Source: Rhynchopus sp. YZ270_cl-10
Taxonomy: Eukaryota > Euglenozoa > Diplonemea > Diplonemida > Diplonemidae
Assembly (NCBI GenBank): GCA_964035575.1
Contig: OZ037893.1
Location: 124,001 to 188,000, forward strand
DNA length: 64,000 nucleotides
Direction: 5' to 3'
Shown: one piece after another, positions 43,306 to 54,900 of the stretch
Layout: each line of letters starts with the position of its first letter
How positions within the stretch are numbered: the first letter of the stretch is position 1
Translations under genes and position numbers: made by a program
Notes under the pieces: model-generated
Databases searched by the model: none
Told to the model about the DNA's origin: nothing
The model's input: the letters and a program-made list of their open reading frames with translations, nothing else

Positions 43306-44114
43306 AATGAAAAAGAGCTTGGTAAAAAAAAAAAATGTTTATAAGATGAACTTCAGCCTCACATGCTAAGTCACCTTTCAAAAAGTTTGTGATATCCCTC
43401 CCAGGAAGAAAATATTAAAAAACGGACACGCCTCGTGGACATGAAGAAAAGGAAGTTGAAAAAAAAGTGGGGTGGTCTGTCACTGACGCATTTTGTCACA
43501 ATCTCTCAAAAAAGAGAGACAAAAAAAAAAAAAAAAAAAAAAAAGAACAGAAAAGCAGAGATCAGATGAATCTGCCTCGCGTGATTGCATACCCACCTAA
43601 AGTGGGGGCGAGAGTCCACCTATAACTATACTTCTCATCGTCACAAAATACACAAAATACACAAAATACACAAAATCAGACTAGAGTCAAACTCAACAGG
43701 GCCTTCTTTCTCCACTGACAGTTTTAAGTTCCCAGTAGCGGGATCACCAGTAAACTGCCACCCCCCCTTTGTTGAGTCTTTCTCTTGATCATCTGTCGGT
43801 TGTTGTTTTTTTTCTCTCTCAAAAACTTAGTTAGTGCAGGCAGCCAATGCGCCCCACTATTTTTTTTTCTTCATTTTTGGACCAACCGACACCCAGCTAA
43901 TACCCTACTGCTACATTCTGCTTTTCTTTAAAAATTTTTTTCTCTCTCTTTTTTTCCCCAGTACACACTATCATATCATAGATGTACTGGTGGCGAGAAG
44001 CTCTTTCCCCAGAAAACAACACCAGCTAGAAGATATTAATTTCTTTCAAAAATGTTGTCACAAATCCACTCCATGGTGGAAATACACTCACTTTTTTTTA
44101 AAAACAAACCCTTT
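43306..44114. other. spacer downstream of the MFS gene
   Basis: No gene seen. Loop hairpin 43343-43377 (loop variant CCTCACATG); short loop-like copies near 43422-43445 and 43562-43590; an (ACACAAAAT)n run at about 43647-43677. The rest is AT-rich and may include the MFS 3-prime UTR. Confidence 0.5.
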
Positions 44115-45620
44115 TTACTGCTCATTCACCGGCTGGGAGATCTGTTGGTGCTGGCTAGAGTCGATGCGGACCGCCAATGTGTAACCAATGATAGCAAGCA
44201 CTCCGACCACTACTACGAGCATTTCACGCACCTCGGTGGACATCAGATGGAAGAAGAGGAAGCCAAAGGCACTGGACGAACCGACCTGGAGAATCAAGTT
44301 CGCAAACGCAGCCTCGGCCTCACCCTTGAACATATCGGCGATGACAGCCTTGTTCGGACCCTCCCAGACCGCACGCCCCATGCCAAACATGATAAACATC
44401 GGCATCAACACACCCCACTTACCAAGCTTCCCCGACAGCGTGTCAGGTCCCGCATCCGAATCGGTCCCCATCTCCGAGGAGTCATCCCCCAGGGAGAAGT
44501 CCGTGAACAGAAACACAGCGCCATACGCGAGGAAGCACGACATACCGAAGTACATCGCAGGCGACTTCGACCCGGTCCACTGCGTAAGCTTTGTGAGGGG
44601 CATGGACATGGCGGCAGCGGTCAGCGCGATCATGGAGACGAAGTAGCCAACCTTATCTTTGCCAAGCTCGCCAGAGTCCTTGATGACAGTCCCGGTCACA
44701 TAAGAGTTGAGGTACGCTGCGGTGAACCCGAACTGCACGTTGAAGGCGCCCAGGAGAATGATCTTGGGCTCTCTGCGCATCAGGTCGATTGCGACGAGGA
44801 CCTTCGTGTAGAAGGGTCTCTTCACCTCGGGCTGCTCGGAGTTCGTCTGGATCTTTGCAGGAGCATCAAGGAGGGCTGCAAGAGGTGCAAGCTGCTTGAT
44901 GAAGAGCATCCCCACAGACGACAGAATCGCAAACACAGAGAAGACCCCGTACGTCCACAGCACGCCCTTGAATTTCAGGTCCTTAATGAAATCGGATTTG
45001 TCGCTGTCAGGGTCCGTGGCGTTGGGTGTGTCCATGCCGCACTGTCCGGTGATAACGTCTCCATGCCAATGAGAGCCGCACACCCAGACGAGGACAAGAG
45101 AAGAGAGCAACTTCATGATCAGCTCAAAGAAGAGGTAGAATGTAGCGAAGACGCCGGAGAGAAAGCTTGTTGCCTCGGACTGCGCGATGCCCTTTTCTTT
45201 GGCATACAGCTTCGATGCGGCAGCGAAGTAGCCGCCCTGCGCGGTCCACAGAAACCCTGCCGCAATTCCTCCCAAAATGGATGCCATAATGATGACGACC
45301 CACCTCGCCGCGTCGTGGGTCAAGACCCCCAGAAGGTTTCCAGCCACGTACGCTGTGTACACAAAGCATCCCATCGCCAGCCCCCATTTGTGCCCCAGCT
45401 TTTCAACAATGGCGGTCGAAGCAAGCAATGCCGTGAGTGTGTAAAACAAATACAGAATCCCAAGAGAATAGTCACCAAGACCTGAGCTGAACTGCGAGGT
45501 TGACAGAGGGATGACGGCTGTGACGGTGCCGTGGTTGATCGAGAAGCACACCGTCATCATGATGAACGAGTACAACACCCGGGTGGGGTGCTCCTCCTGG
45601 TATTCCGACTCGGAGGCCAT
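44115..45620 (-). CDS. UNC93-like major facilitator superfamily membrane protein
   Basis: 501 residues with about 11-12 hydrophobic segments. After a short acidic N-terminus (MASESEYQEEHPTRVLYSF) the first half has the UNC93 pattern: SLGILYLFYTLTALLAS, GCFVYTAYVAGNLLG and, most telling, GIAAGFLWTAQGGYFAAAS, the WTAQG-Y motif of UNC93-type proteins; then TFYLFFELIMKLLSSLVLVW. The C-terminal half includes FGMGRAVWEGPNKAVIADMF and GFLFFHLMS. UNC93 relatives act as trafficking chaperones or channel regulators; the substrate is unknown. The leader carries TTTTCTTTTATC, CACTCTTTTCC and AAATAG 39 nt before the ATG. Confidence 0.88.
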   Translation of the reverse strand: MASESEYQEEHPTRVLYSFIMMTVCFSINHGTVTAVIPLSTSQFSSGLGDYSLGILYLFYTLTALLASTAIVEKLGHKWGLAMGCFVYTAYVAGNLLGVLTHDAARWVVIIMASILGGIAAGFLWTAQGGYFAAASKLYAKEKGIAQSEATSFLSGVFATFYLFFELIMKLLSSLVLVWVCGSHWHGDVITGQCGMDTPNATDPDSDKSDFIKDLKFKGVLWTYGVFSVFAILSSVGMLFIKQLAPLAALLDAPAKIQTNSEQPEVKRPFYTKVLVAIDLMRREPKIILLGAFNVQFGFTAAYLNSYVTGTVIKDSGELGKDKVGYFVSMIALTAAAMSMPLTKLTQWTGSKSPAMYFGMSCFLAYGAVFLFTDFSLGDDSSEMGTDSDAGPDTLSGKLGKWGVLMPMFIMFGMGRAVWEGPNKAVIADMFKGEAEAAFANLILQVGSSSAFGFLFFHLMSTEVREMLVVVVGVLAIIGYTLAVRIDSSQHQQISQPVNEQ

Positions 45621-45720
45621 TTGGTGCAAGGTAGGGGGAGGGGTTTTGGTGTGTATTGTCTATTTGTGGTGGAAAAGAGTGAAGTTGATAAAAAAAGATA
45701 AAAGAAAAGAGTAGTTGAAA
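45621..45720 (-). promoter_or_regulatory. MFS-gene leader with candidate trans-splice acceptor
   Basis: On the minus strand CTTTTCTTTTATCTTTTTTT, CACTCTTTTCCACC and AAATAG (AG at 45660-45661), then a 39-nt leader. Inferred. Confidence 0.55.
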
Positions 45721-46131
45721 CGTGCTACAACGCATCTCAGTCGAGCTCATGCAAAGGGGTGGGATGTTCAAACAAAGAAGTTTGATCAAAGGGTAGACTA
45801 CGACGATGATGAGGACTTCCTCACATTTCAGTAGGCGAGCTCCCAGGGGGGTCCGCTAAATGGTGTAATTTTTGAAAATCCTGAAAAAAAACTGCAGGAT
45901 TTTGAGGGCTTTTTTAGGCAAAAAATAGTGAGGGGGGTTGGGTCCAGTCATAGGGGGGTTTGAAAAAGTTTTGAAAAAGTTTGTTTCAACTTTGTTTTAT
46001 TTTTGTTCTTGTTTTTGCTACTCTGTTTGTTTTGTATTGCATTTCATTGTAGTACTCCAGTCATAGGGGGGTATAGCATATTTTTTTTCAAAAGGGAATA
46101 AACACCCCCGATTTTGCGTCAAAAACCGACT
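45721..46131. other. spacer with a short direct repeat
   Basis: No gene seen. TCCAGTCATAGGGGGGT occurs at 45943-45959 and again at 46055-46071, about 112 bp apart. A CCTGAAAAAAAACTGCAGG hairpin is near 45881. The base composition resembles palindromes B and C. Confidence 0.4.
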
Positions 46132-46728
46132 TCATTTTTGCTCAGAAGTGCCTACGATTTCGTAAACCAGAGGTCCTCCCCCTACGCTAATTTTCATAAA
46201 AGTGGATCTGGTGGCGACTTGTAGAGCAGTCGTCGCGACACCGCGACAGAGGTTGCAAACAATTCCATTAGCTATTTCCCTGTTCAAGGCTACCAATCCG
46301 ACACAAACCGACTCAGTATGCGTGAGTATGGTTGTGTCGGACCGACACGACTCTGACTTGCTGCCGCATGTGTTCTCATCCATGCACGGATGAGCATTGT
46401 GTACATTGTGACGAAGAGCGGTGTGCGTAACGTGCTATTGGCCCGTGCAGCCCACCCCTCCATTCAAGAGCAACGCCTTTCGCTGAAGTGCAGCGCTCCC
46501 CGCCTCTATGACCTTCTGGTCTTCTGCAGTGGGTGAAACCCTCCCCATCATCCAACAAGGCACTCGCTATCGGAAACCGCGGTAACTGCGGGTATCCACA
46601 GCAAAGAAAGCAATGCAGAGGAAATCAAGGCTCTGTGTGAAACACGTGGTATTTACCACGTGACAAAGCCCTTGGCCACACTAAAACTTGCGGAAATCCT
46701 ATATGAAGAAGATCACTCACCTTTTTAA
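46132..46728. other. coding-like region, strand unresolved
   Basis: GC-rich island in AT-rich surroundings with two competing readings. Plus strand: exons 46390-46532 and 46602-46728 joined over a 69-nt GTGAAA to CCACAG intron would give 89 residues (MSIVYIVTKSGVRNVLLARA, DLLVFCSGKESNAEEIKALC, GIYHVTKPLATLKLAEIL); the last part resembles the end of a receiver domain (TKP then L-EIL). Minus strand: 46132-46383, 83 residues (LNREIANGIVCNLCRGVATT, FMKISVGGGPLVYEIV), faintly like a MutL N-terminus but without its ATP-site Asn and Asp. Either a small gene or an eroded one. Confidence 0.3.
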
Positions 46729-46976
46729 TCAGTCGCCCAAAAAAAGAAAGCATATTTTTGTCATATCATACTTATTTTTCGGTTCCTCCCACTTTTTGTG
46801 CATTTTTTCGTGTTTTTTTTTTTTTTTTGCATTTTTTTGACCAAAACTTAGTGAAACTTAGCGAAACTTAGTGAAACTTAGCTGAAAATTACCCCAACAC
46901 AACCGTTTCTTGAGCGGAATACCCCTATAAGCTAAGGGGGGGCCACTTCAGACACTTCAGGGGACTTCTCGCTGTC
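46729..46976. other. AT-rich spacer with a 10-bp tandem repeat
   Basis: No gene. Four GTGAAACTTA-type decamers lie at about 46847-46882. It probably includes the 3-prime UTR of the NTPase-nuclease gene. Confidence 0.45.
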
Positions 46977-48931
46977 CTACGCCGTCCCCGTCCCGTCCTC
47001 GTCCGCTTGTAAGGAGGGAGTGAAACTTGTGGAAAAAGGACCGAAGTGAGACTGAAAGTTGTGTGCATCCACAATACCGACACGCGCACCGGCTTGCACA
47101 GCCTCTGTCAGCACTTTGTTGTGATGGAGGTTTGCGTCGTTCACGCATTTCTTCGTAACAAGAAGGTAGACATCCCCACTGGAAGCTGCAACGTTGGCAT
47201 TCTTCTCGGATTCGTTGGCTCTACTGTCTTCCCCGACATTACTTTCGGCGTGCTTGGCCTGCGTGACGACATGAATTGTCTTGTCACCGTTCGTCTCCAC
47301 CATGGTTAGGGGGAAGAAGAGGTCGCCTGCGGAGGCCCCGCCAGCATTCATCACACAGTGGCCTTGCAGGGGGATGGATGAGGTGGAGTTTTTTGTAGTT
47401 TTGATGAGGTTTTGAGTAGCTTTGATGAGGTAGCCTTCCTTTGTCCGGAGTCTGTCAGAGAGGGTCGCTGCATTATTCTTGGAGGATGTGTGCAGTCGGT
47501 GTTTTGCTTTCACAAACGTCAAGGGTACAGGCTTCACGTTTGGTGTGCTTTTGTGCTCCGTGCACCACCTAACGCCATGGAGAAACTCCTCGAGAGGGAC
47601 TTCCCCTGAGAACAGTTGCGAGCGAACGCACTGCACATAGCCTATGAACCGTTCGAATGATCGTGCATCTGAGTCGTTGGCGAGGGGCTTCCAGTCCTGA
47701 AGAATCGAAAGCGACTTGTCCTTCCATAGGGCATACATCAGGACAGGGGAAATACGAAGTGTTTTATTGGTGAGTGTCAGCAGCCCTTGGCTCAGCATAT
47801 CGTCAACAACCCCGCCACCTACTGGTGATGTTTTGGTACACGTTGCAGAAAGGGAGTAGCGCAAGAGGTCACTCAACTCAGTCGAGAACAGCTTCACAGC
47901 TGCCGGATAACGTATCCTCAACTGCGCAGCACAGGTATCCATAATTTCTGGCATGTCTGTCTCCTGTATGTTGAGAAGAAACTCCATCGTGCGAGGGTGT
48001 TCTCCAAACAGATCCACAAAGTGCCCCTTATGCTCGAGCACGGTCGAGTTCTGGATTTCATCCGGAAGACTGGTCAGCGCTGGTGGTCGTATGAATTCCT
48101 TGAGCAAGACGTCTGAGCCGCTTCTGACGGAGTCGAGCGGGAGAGCCACTGTGGAGGACATAGCACACACACGTGGCTAACACTGTGCAGCACCTGCTGA
48201 AGCACAAACAACACCTCTCGAAGTGCACTTCTCTTGTACCACTCTGTTCTGTCGCCTTCGTTGTAAATACCTTGGTCGAGGTACTCCCCGTCCCTCTGAT
48301 CCAAATTGTGAACTCCATCAACACTCACAAGCACGAACACCTTCTTGTTCTCAACAGTTTCCATGTGGCTCTGGATGGCCTGCACTAGCACAGCAAGGCC
48401 AAAGCCCCATGCCTGCTTCTCACAGAATGTATCGAATACCTCCTTCTCCTTCTCCTTGCCAAGCAAATGGAACATGATCCTATCCAACAGTGCTTTCTCA
48501 ACAACTCTGGCTCGATTGTCTGTAGAATGTTCGTGATCTTGTACAGACATGCCATTTTCGAAGTTGACTCGCAGCTCGATTAGGATAGACCCTTCATCTA
48601 GCTCAGGCTCGATAATGTTGTGGAGCTCCGTCAGTACCCGTGACTTACCGCTGCCCATGCCCGCAGAGACGAGTAAGAGGTGCCTCTTCTGCTTGCCCGT
48701 GCTGCCGGTCCTACAAACATGTGCTTCTGTGACAATTTTTTCTCTCTCACTCCACTCCTGGTCCTGGAATTTTTTAAATTTGAACTCGCAAAATTGATGG
48801 GGGTTCTTAATTTTTTCCCGGCACGCACCAAAGTCTATGCTCTCGAGGGAGACCGTCTTCCGTTGCACTGCCTCCGCCAACGCAAGCTGCGCCTCCGCTG
48901 CGATCTGCTGCTCCTTTGTGATCCGTGCCAT
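46977..48931 (-). CDS. RHS/Crinkler-type P-loop NTPase with C-terminal nuclease-like domain
   Basis: Two overlapping frames, 48074-48931 (N-terminal) and 46977-48170 (C-terminal), probably one gene. The N-terminal part has a P-loop GMGSGKSRVLTEL (residues 91-103) after KRHLLLVSA, and a Walker B-like VFVLVSVDGVHNLD. The C-terminal part has helical repeats and then HVVTQAKHAESN, a Q-x-K motif as in PD-(D/E)XK nucleases, followed by SGDVYLLVTKK and ARVGIVDAHNF. This order matches the RHS/Crinkler superfamily, which is abundant and rapidly evolving in kinetoplastids and oomycetes. The junction between the frames is unresolved: a short intron is likely, but disruption cannot be excluded. Leader: TTTTTCTAG and CACTTACAG just before the ATG. 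Confidence 0.65.
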
Positions 48932-48937
48932 TACTTC

Positions 48938-49159
48938 CTGTAAGTGTCAAATAAATGTAGAGAACTAGAAAAAGTTAGATTCATAGAAAAAGAAAAATAA
49001 CAACAAAGTTGCATCACACTGTGCATCACCAGTGCCGACAATTGCAACCCCAACACACGCACGTCATGGGCTGGACGGTAAATGCATCCGGGGGTATGTG
49101 GCGCCTCCTGAAGCCCTATGAAGATGCCTGAGGGTAAACGTCACCCCCACTTTTCCCCT
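48938..49159. other. spacer with duplicated segment
   Basis: No gene. AACAACAAAGTTGCATC and CGACAATTGCAACCC (about 48999-49055) recur in altered form at about 49980-50035 inside intron 1 of the next gene, so the two stretches share an origin. Confidence 0.45.
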
Positions 49160-50189
49160 TCAGTTTTGACGGTCAGTCCAGTGGGCAACTTGCATTGCAC
49201 TTCGCAGGCCCCATTGCCACACGCTGGGTGGTAGGTGTGCCGACTGCACAAATGCACAAATGCAAAAAAAAAAAATTATAGTGGAGTTCATCCTCGGGTG
49301 TCTACACTAATACAACCAAGTTTTCAAAAAAAAAAAAAAATGGTGAAACAGTGCAAACTTCGGATTTCGGTAACACCAGTGGGCATGAAAAGCAAGGGTC
49401 ATACCTTCTCCTCCTCCAGAGCATCCAGATCCGCTACGGACTTTTGGGCATTTACAAGATCAGACTGCGGTGACGTTGTGAATGGGTCCTGCTAGAAAGA
49501 TAAAATTAAAAGTGAGTGTGCAAAGCAAGTGTCACGATCACAGAAGGAAAAGTGTGGGAATAGGAAGTATACCAGCCGAGGTCCTGTCTGCTGTAGAGCC
49601 CTAACTTTCTTGAGGCCATCGCCCGCAATCAACGGATTTTTGCCAACTTGCTGTAAGTGTAAGTGTGTGTGGAAAATGAATGTACAAAACTACACGGTGG
49701 ACAGTTTGATGTGGGAGAGCGTCAAAAGTGGACGAAAATACTGGTTGAGAATTGCTCTCAGCGGGAGCAGGCTTTTCCATAACTCTGGGGCGTTTTTGCC
49801 GAAATTTCAAAAAAGAAAGGCAAAAAAAAAAGTGCGGCATTTTCCTGTGGTTTTTCCCCGCCCAAGAGGGCGTTTTCTCGCATTTCCGAGCCAATCCCAG
49901 CTTGTTGTTATGCTCTCTCAAAAAAAAAAAACGTCAAATTTTGACGATATCCCACATCAAACTGCCCACCGTGTGCAAACAACAAAATAACAACAAAGGT
50001 GCACTGTGCATTTCCAGTGTCGACAATTGCAACTCTAACATTGTGAACGGGCCATGCTAGAAAGATAAAACTAAGAACAGGTGTGGAAAGCAAGGTCCAT
50101 ACCTTTGACAGCATCGGGCTAACTGAGAACGACCGCAAGACAGACGATGGTGACCTGGCGGTGCGCATGCACATCGCAAGCCGACGCAT
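49160..50189 (-). CDS. small protein with mitochondrial presequence, four tiny exons
   Basis: Exons 50103-50189 (29 codons), 49573-49650 (26), 49405-49491 (29) and 49160-49243 (27 plus stop), joined in phase 0 across introns of 452, 81 and 161 nt (GTATGG, GTATAC, GTATGA donors), give 111 residues. Exon 1 encodes MRRLAMCMRTARSPSSVLRS and FSVSPMLSK, an Arg/Ser-rich, acid-free presequence typical of mitochondrial import. The mature part reads QVGKNPLIAGDGLKKVRALQ, QTGPRL, then DLVNAQKSVADLDALEEEK, then LPPSVWQWGLRSAMQVAHWT. No family recognised; the length and the terminal Trp-rich segment would suit a small respiratory-complex subunit or assembly factor, which is speculation. Leader: CTCTTCCTCTCCTTCTCTAC and CACTACAG 24 nt before the ATG. 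Confidence 0.65.
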
Positions 50190-50213
50190 TGTGTTTGTGT
50201 CCTATTTGCAAAC

Positions 50214-51985
50214 CTGTAGTGAGTCTGTATGATGTAGAGAAGGAGAGGAAGAGAGGAACAGTGAGAGGGGGCTGGGTTCAACAATAAAACATCATCACGA
50301 CAGAAACCTTTCCTTCATTTACTGTTGGTGTGGCGCCCTAACCGATTCCCGTGTTTCTACCAGTTGTCATGCCGATAAGGGGGTATCATGGTATTATGGT
50401 TAAATGTTGGCTCCCGGGACACCCCAGCCTTAGTGAAGAAGTATTTAGTAATTTCATGGAAAAAAAACCCCCCCCCGTTCTTTTTGCTGCAAATAATATT
50501 CGCTTTTTTTTCACCGTTGGCGCATACACCCCCCCATTCCCCCCCCGCTACGTTTGTTCGCCTTTCGTCCCCTGTCCTCCTGTCCTGGGGTTGCTGTCCA
50601 TCCAACCTCACAGCATCTTGAGGTTCACTTACAAAACATAACATAAATCCTATTCTTTTAGCGAACACACACCTAGGCGGCATTTGCTGTCTCATTTCTT
50701 TTTGTTTTATTTTTATTTTTATTTTTCCAACAAAATCAAACACAAATAACGCACGAAGATCCTACAGAATGAATAATTCAATTGTCAACAAAATCTGCTA
50801 CAAAGAGGAACCAAGCCTCGCTGTGCTTAAATTCACACATAGCAAAAAAAAAGGGGGAAGGGAGTAAACCCCTTCGAAGTGAGGTTGTTCTTAATGGCGA
50901 GAACTCACTCTGCGGGGGTGGGGTGGAGGGAGGGGGAGGGAAAGGGATGTTTACATGTGGCGGGAAGAGGCACGTCAGAGAACCATGGTATGTGTGTGGT
51001 AAAGAAAGAATACCCAAAAAAAAAAGTCCTTCTCACTAGAAAACCCTCGAGGGGAGGGGTAAAAAATGACCTCAAAAAATACCTCAGGGAATACAATGTT
51101 TTTTTTTTCTAAATACGATAAACACGCACCCCAAACCTTTGATAATTGAAAAGCGTACGAATAAAAAGAAAAATAAAAGAGAGAGAAAACTGCAAATCAA
51201 AGCCTCTGCACCAAGAGAAAAGAAGCTTTGATATAATGTGTGAGGTGAGGATAATCCTCGCGTAGTGAAGCTTTAAAACAAAAGAGAAATGTTGGTTTTG
51301 CAGCTTAGTCTTCAATAGCCCTTTACTGGACACAACAATGGAAATCCGTAAAGGGTCCTGGCAAGATGAAAACAGCCATCTGTCAGAAAAGCAATTTGAC
51401 TTGAAATACAAAGCCCTCTCGTGACAGTGTATATGACCGGTGTTTAGGAGTGCACCCTATGTGGACCCCTAAACCATTCAGTCCTACCTCCATCTTCGTT
51501 GTCTACATCTTTGCTCCCGTCGCCCACTTTAGAAGGACCAACGAAAAAAGCCCCCAACACCGCTTCGTTGCAAATAGAAAGGCATTCACGCCACTCATTC
51601 TTCGAAGACCTCCTCTTCATGGAAGCGCAGTGACGTTGCATCGAACCCAAGGCCTGCGTGCTGTGCCCTCTGCGACTTCTCAATCACCTTGTCCGCCATG
51701 CCTGTGTTGAAGGGTGTAACGTTGGCATTTGTTTCATTAAAACCCTGCATCTTCCTCATAGAGAAGACGTATGGGTTGAATAGGGGGTAAGTGGACTAGA
51801 GAATACTACACTATGCCAAAATGAGATTTTGTCATAACAAAAGAAAAATTCAGAGAATCTCATAGCAATTAAACCTTCTACGCTGGGTCGGCAAAAAAAT
51901 AGAAAACGCAGAAAGCCAGCATTTAATTGGAAAAACAACTTCTTTTGGCACCATTTTACACCCCAAATTTCCCAAAAAAAAAAGT
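50214..51985. other. 1.8-kb intergenic region
   Basis: No gene seen. Pyrimidine tract and CACTACAG of the mitochondrial gene are at 50214-50260. C-rich and A/T-rich low complexity fills 50460-50760. Loop-hairpin relic (AAGCCTCGCTGTGCTT) at about 50801-50833; T family at about 51397-51512 (ACTTGAAATACAAAG, CCTCTCGTG). The remainder holds nothing recognisable. Confidence 0.5.
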
Positions 51986-54900
51986 TTATTGCATACCCTT
52001 GACCCCGTAGAAACCTGGTGTCTCCTCGAGATTTTCTTTGAAACGCTTATCCTTGAACTGCATCGACGCAGAGGACATGCCTCCGTCGTGCTCGGGCGCG
52101 ACCACGTAGTCTGCAGGGCCCGGAGCCTCGTCGAGACTGTACTTGAAGCGAGCGTCCTTGCTGAAGCCGACACCTGGCGTGGTCTTGGAGGGGAGGGTGT
52201 AGAAGGGTACTCCTGGCTCGGCTGCGGGGGGTGCCTTGGCAGCGTGGGGCTTGAACATCCAGGACACTTCACGCTCGCCTTCGGGAAGGCGGATGGCGTC
52301 GTCGAGGTACGTCACAGCACTGCCCTCCATCTTGGATTCGGGGAACCGCTTCGCACCCGACTGAATGAACGGTGCTGCATTGCCACGTGGCGGATCGAAG
52401 TCGCTTTTGTACTCAATGAACACCGGCTCCTCATCACACACAATCTCCTGCGGTACTCTGTTCGACCCGCTGCGGAACTGCCACCCATCGGCATCGGCCT
52501 GTAGAGAGGGTAAGGGGGGGGTGACGAAAGGGCAAGAGTGGAGGAGGCATACCAAAGGCTTGTCTGCCGGGAGGGGCATGAAGTCGCAGTCATTCCCTGA
52601 GGGAGGGAGCCCCGGAGCACGGTCGCAGTTCTTGAAACCGCTAGTAGGGTTGTTCTTCTCGTTCTCACGCTTAGTTTGATCAGCAAAAGGGTCAAGGTGA
52701 GCATGTGCGGAAGTGTCCTCACCATCATCACGGAATCTGTCTGCCTTGTAAGCAGGAAGTGCAGAGTTGACTTTCCCAGCATTGTTGTTTGGGTCGTAGT
52801 CTGCAGATGAAGGGGTGTCTTGATGTTGAGCTGCTGGACGCTGAATCTCCGATCCAAACACTGGAGCAGTCTTGGAGGAGACGTCTTGAGGGTCGTAGAA
52901 CGGCACGTTGTCCTTCAGTGCGTCGGAGGGAAGGTGCACATCATGGAAGGCAGCTGTCTTGTTGCCTCTGTCGTTTTCGCGCTTTGTCTGATCAGCGAAG
53001 GGGTCAAGGTGAGCATGTGCAGAAGTGTCCTCGCCAGCATCACGGAATCTGTCTGCCTTGTAAGCAGGAAGTGCAGAGTTGACCTTCCCAGCATTGTTGT
53101 TCGGGTCGTAGTCTGCAGATGAAGGGGTGTCTTGGTGTTGAGCTGCTGGACGCTGAATCTCCGATCCGAACACTGGAGCAGTCTTGGAGGAGACGTCTTG
53201 GGGGTCGTAGAACGGCACGTTGTCCTTCAGTGCATCAGAGGGGAGGTGCACATCATGGAAGGCTGCTGTCTTGTTGCCTCTGTCATTCTCACGCTTTGTC
53301 TGATCAGCAAAAGGGTCAAGGTGAGCATGTGCGGAAGTGTCCTCACCATCATCACGGAATCTGTCTGCCTTGTAAGCAGGAAGTGCAGAATTGACCTTCC
53401 CAGCATTGTTGTTCGGGTCGTAGTCTGCAGATGAAGGGGTGTCTTGATGTTGAGCTGCTGGCCGTTGAATCTCCGATCCGAACACTGGAGCAGTCTTGGA
53501 GGAGACGTCTTGAGGGTCGTAGAACGGCACGTTGTCCTTCAGTGCGTCGGAGGGAAGGTGCACATCATGGAAGGCAGCTGTCTTGTTGCCTCTGTCATTT
53601 TCGCGCTTTGTTTGATCAGCGAAGGGGTCAAGGTGTGCATGCGCAGAAGTGTCCTCACCGGCATCACGGAATCTGTCTGCCTTGTAAGCAGGAAGTGCAG
53701 AGTTGACCTTCCCAGCATTGTTGTTCGGGTCGTAGTCTGCAGATGAAGGGGTGTCTTGATGTTGAGCTGCTGGCCGTTGAATCTCCGATCCGAACACTGG
53801 AGCAGTTTTGGAGGAGACGTCTTGAGGGTCGTAGAATGGCACGTTGTCCTTCAGTGCATCAGAGGGAAGATGCACATCATGGAAGGCAGCAGTCTTGTTG
53901 CCTCTGTCGTTTTCGCGCTTTGTCTGATCAGCGAAGGGGTCAAGGTGAGCATGTGCAGAAGTGTCCTCGCCAGCATCACGGAATCTGTCTGCCTTGTAAG
54001 CAGGAAGTGCAGAATTGACCTTCCCAGCATTGTTGTTCGGGTCGTAGTCTGCAGATGAAGGGGTGTCTTGATGTTGAGCTGCTGGCCGTTGAATCTCCGA
54101 TCCGAACACTGGAGCAGTCTTGGAGGAGACGTCTTGGGGATCGTAGAACGGCACGTTGTCCTTCAGTGCGTCAGAGGGAAGGTGCACATCATGGAAGGCA
54201 GCTGTCTTGTTGCCTCTGTCGTTTTCGCGCTTTGTCTGATCAGCGAAGGGGTCAAGGTGTGCATGTGCAGAAGTGTCCTCACCGGCATCACGGAATCTGT
54301 CTGCCTTGTAAGCAGGAAGTGCAGAGTTGACCTTCCCAGCATTGTTGTTCGGGTCGTAGTCTGCAGATGAAGGGGTGTCTTGATGTTGAGCTGCTGGCCG
54401 TTGAATCTCCGATCCGAACACTGGAGCAGTTTTGGAGGAGACGTCTTGAGGGTCGTAGAATGGCACGTTGTCCTTCAGTGCATCAGAGGGAAGATGCACA
54501 TCATGGAAGGCAGCAGTCTTGTTGCCTCTGTCGTTTTCGCGCTTTGTCTGATCAGCGAAGGGGTCAAGGTGAGCATGTGCAGAAGTGTCCTCGCCAGCAT
54601 CACGGAATCTGTCTGCCTTGTAAGCAGGAAGTGCAGAATTGACCTTCCCAGCATTGTTGTTCGGGTCGTAGTCTGCAGATGAAGGGGTGTCTTGATGTTG
54701 AGCTGCTGGCCGTTGAATCTCCGATCCGAACACTGGAGCAGTCTTGGAGGAGACGTCTTGGGGATCGTAGAACGGCACGTTGTCCTTCAGTGCGTCAGAG
54801 GGAAGGTGCACATCATGGAAGGCAGCTGTCTTGTTGCCTCTGTCGTTTTCGCGCTTTGTCTGATCAGCGAAGGGGTCAAGGTGTGCATGTGCAGAAGTGT

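Noticed and set aside
46590-46640. Reading through the proposed intron as a receiver-domain TAVTAG motif
   Set aside because: It also makes sense by eye, but the upstream frame stops; either choice is speculative, so no response regulator is called.
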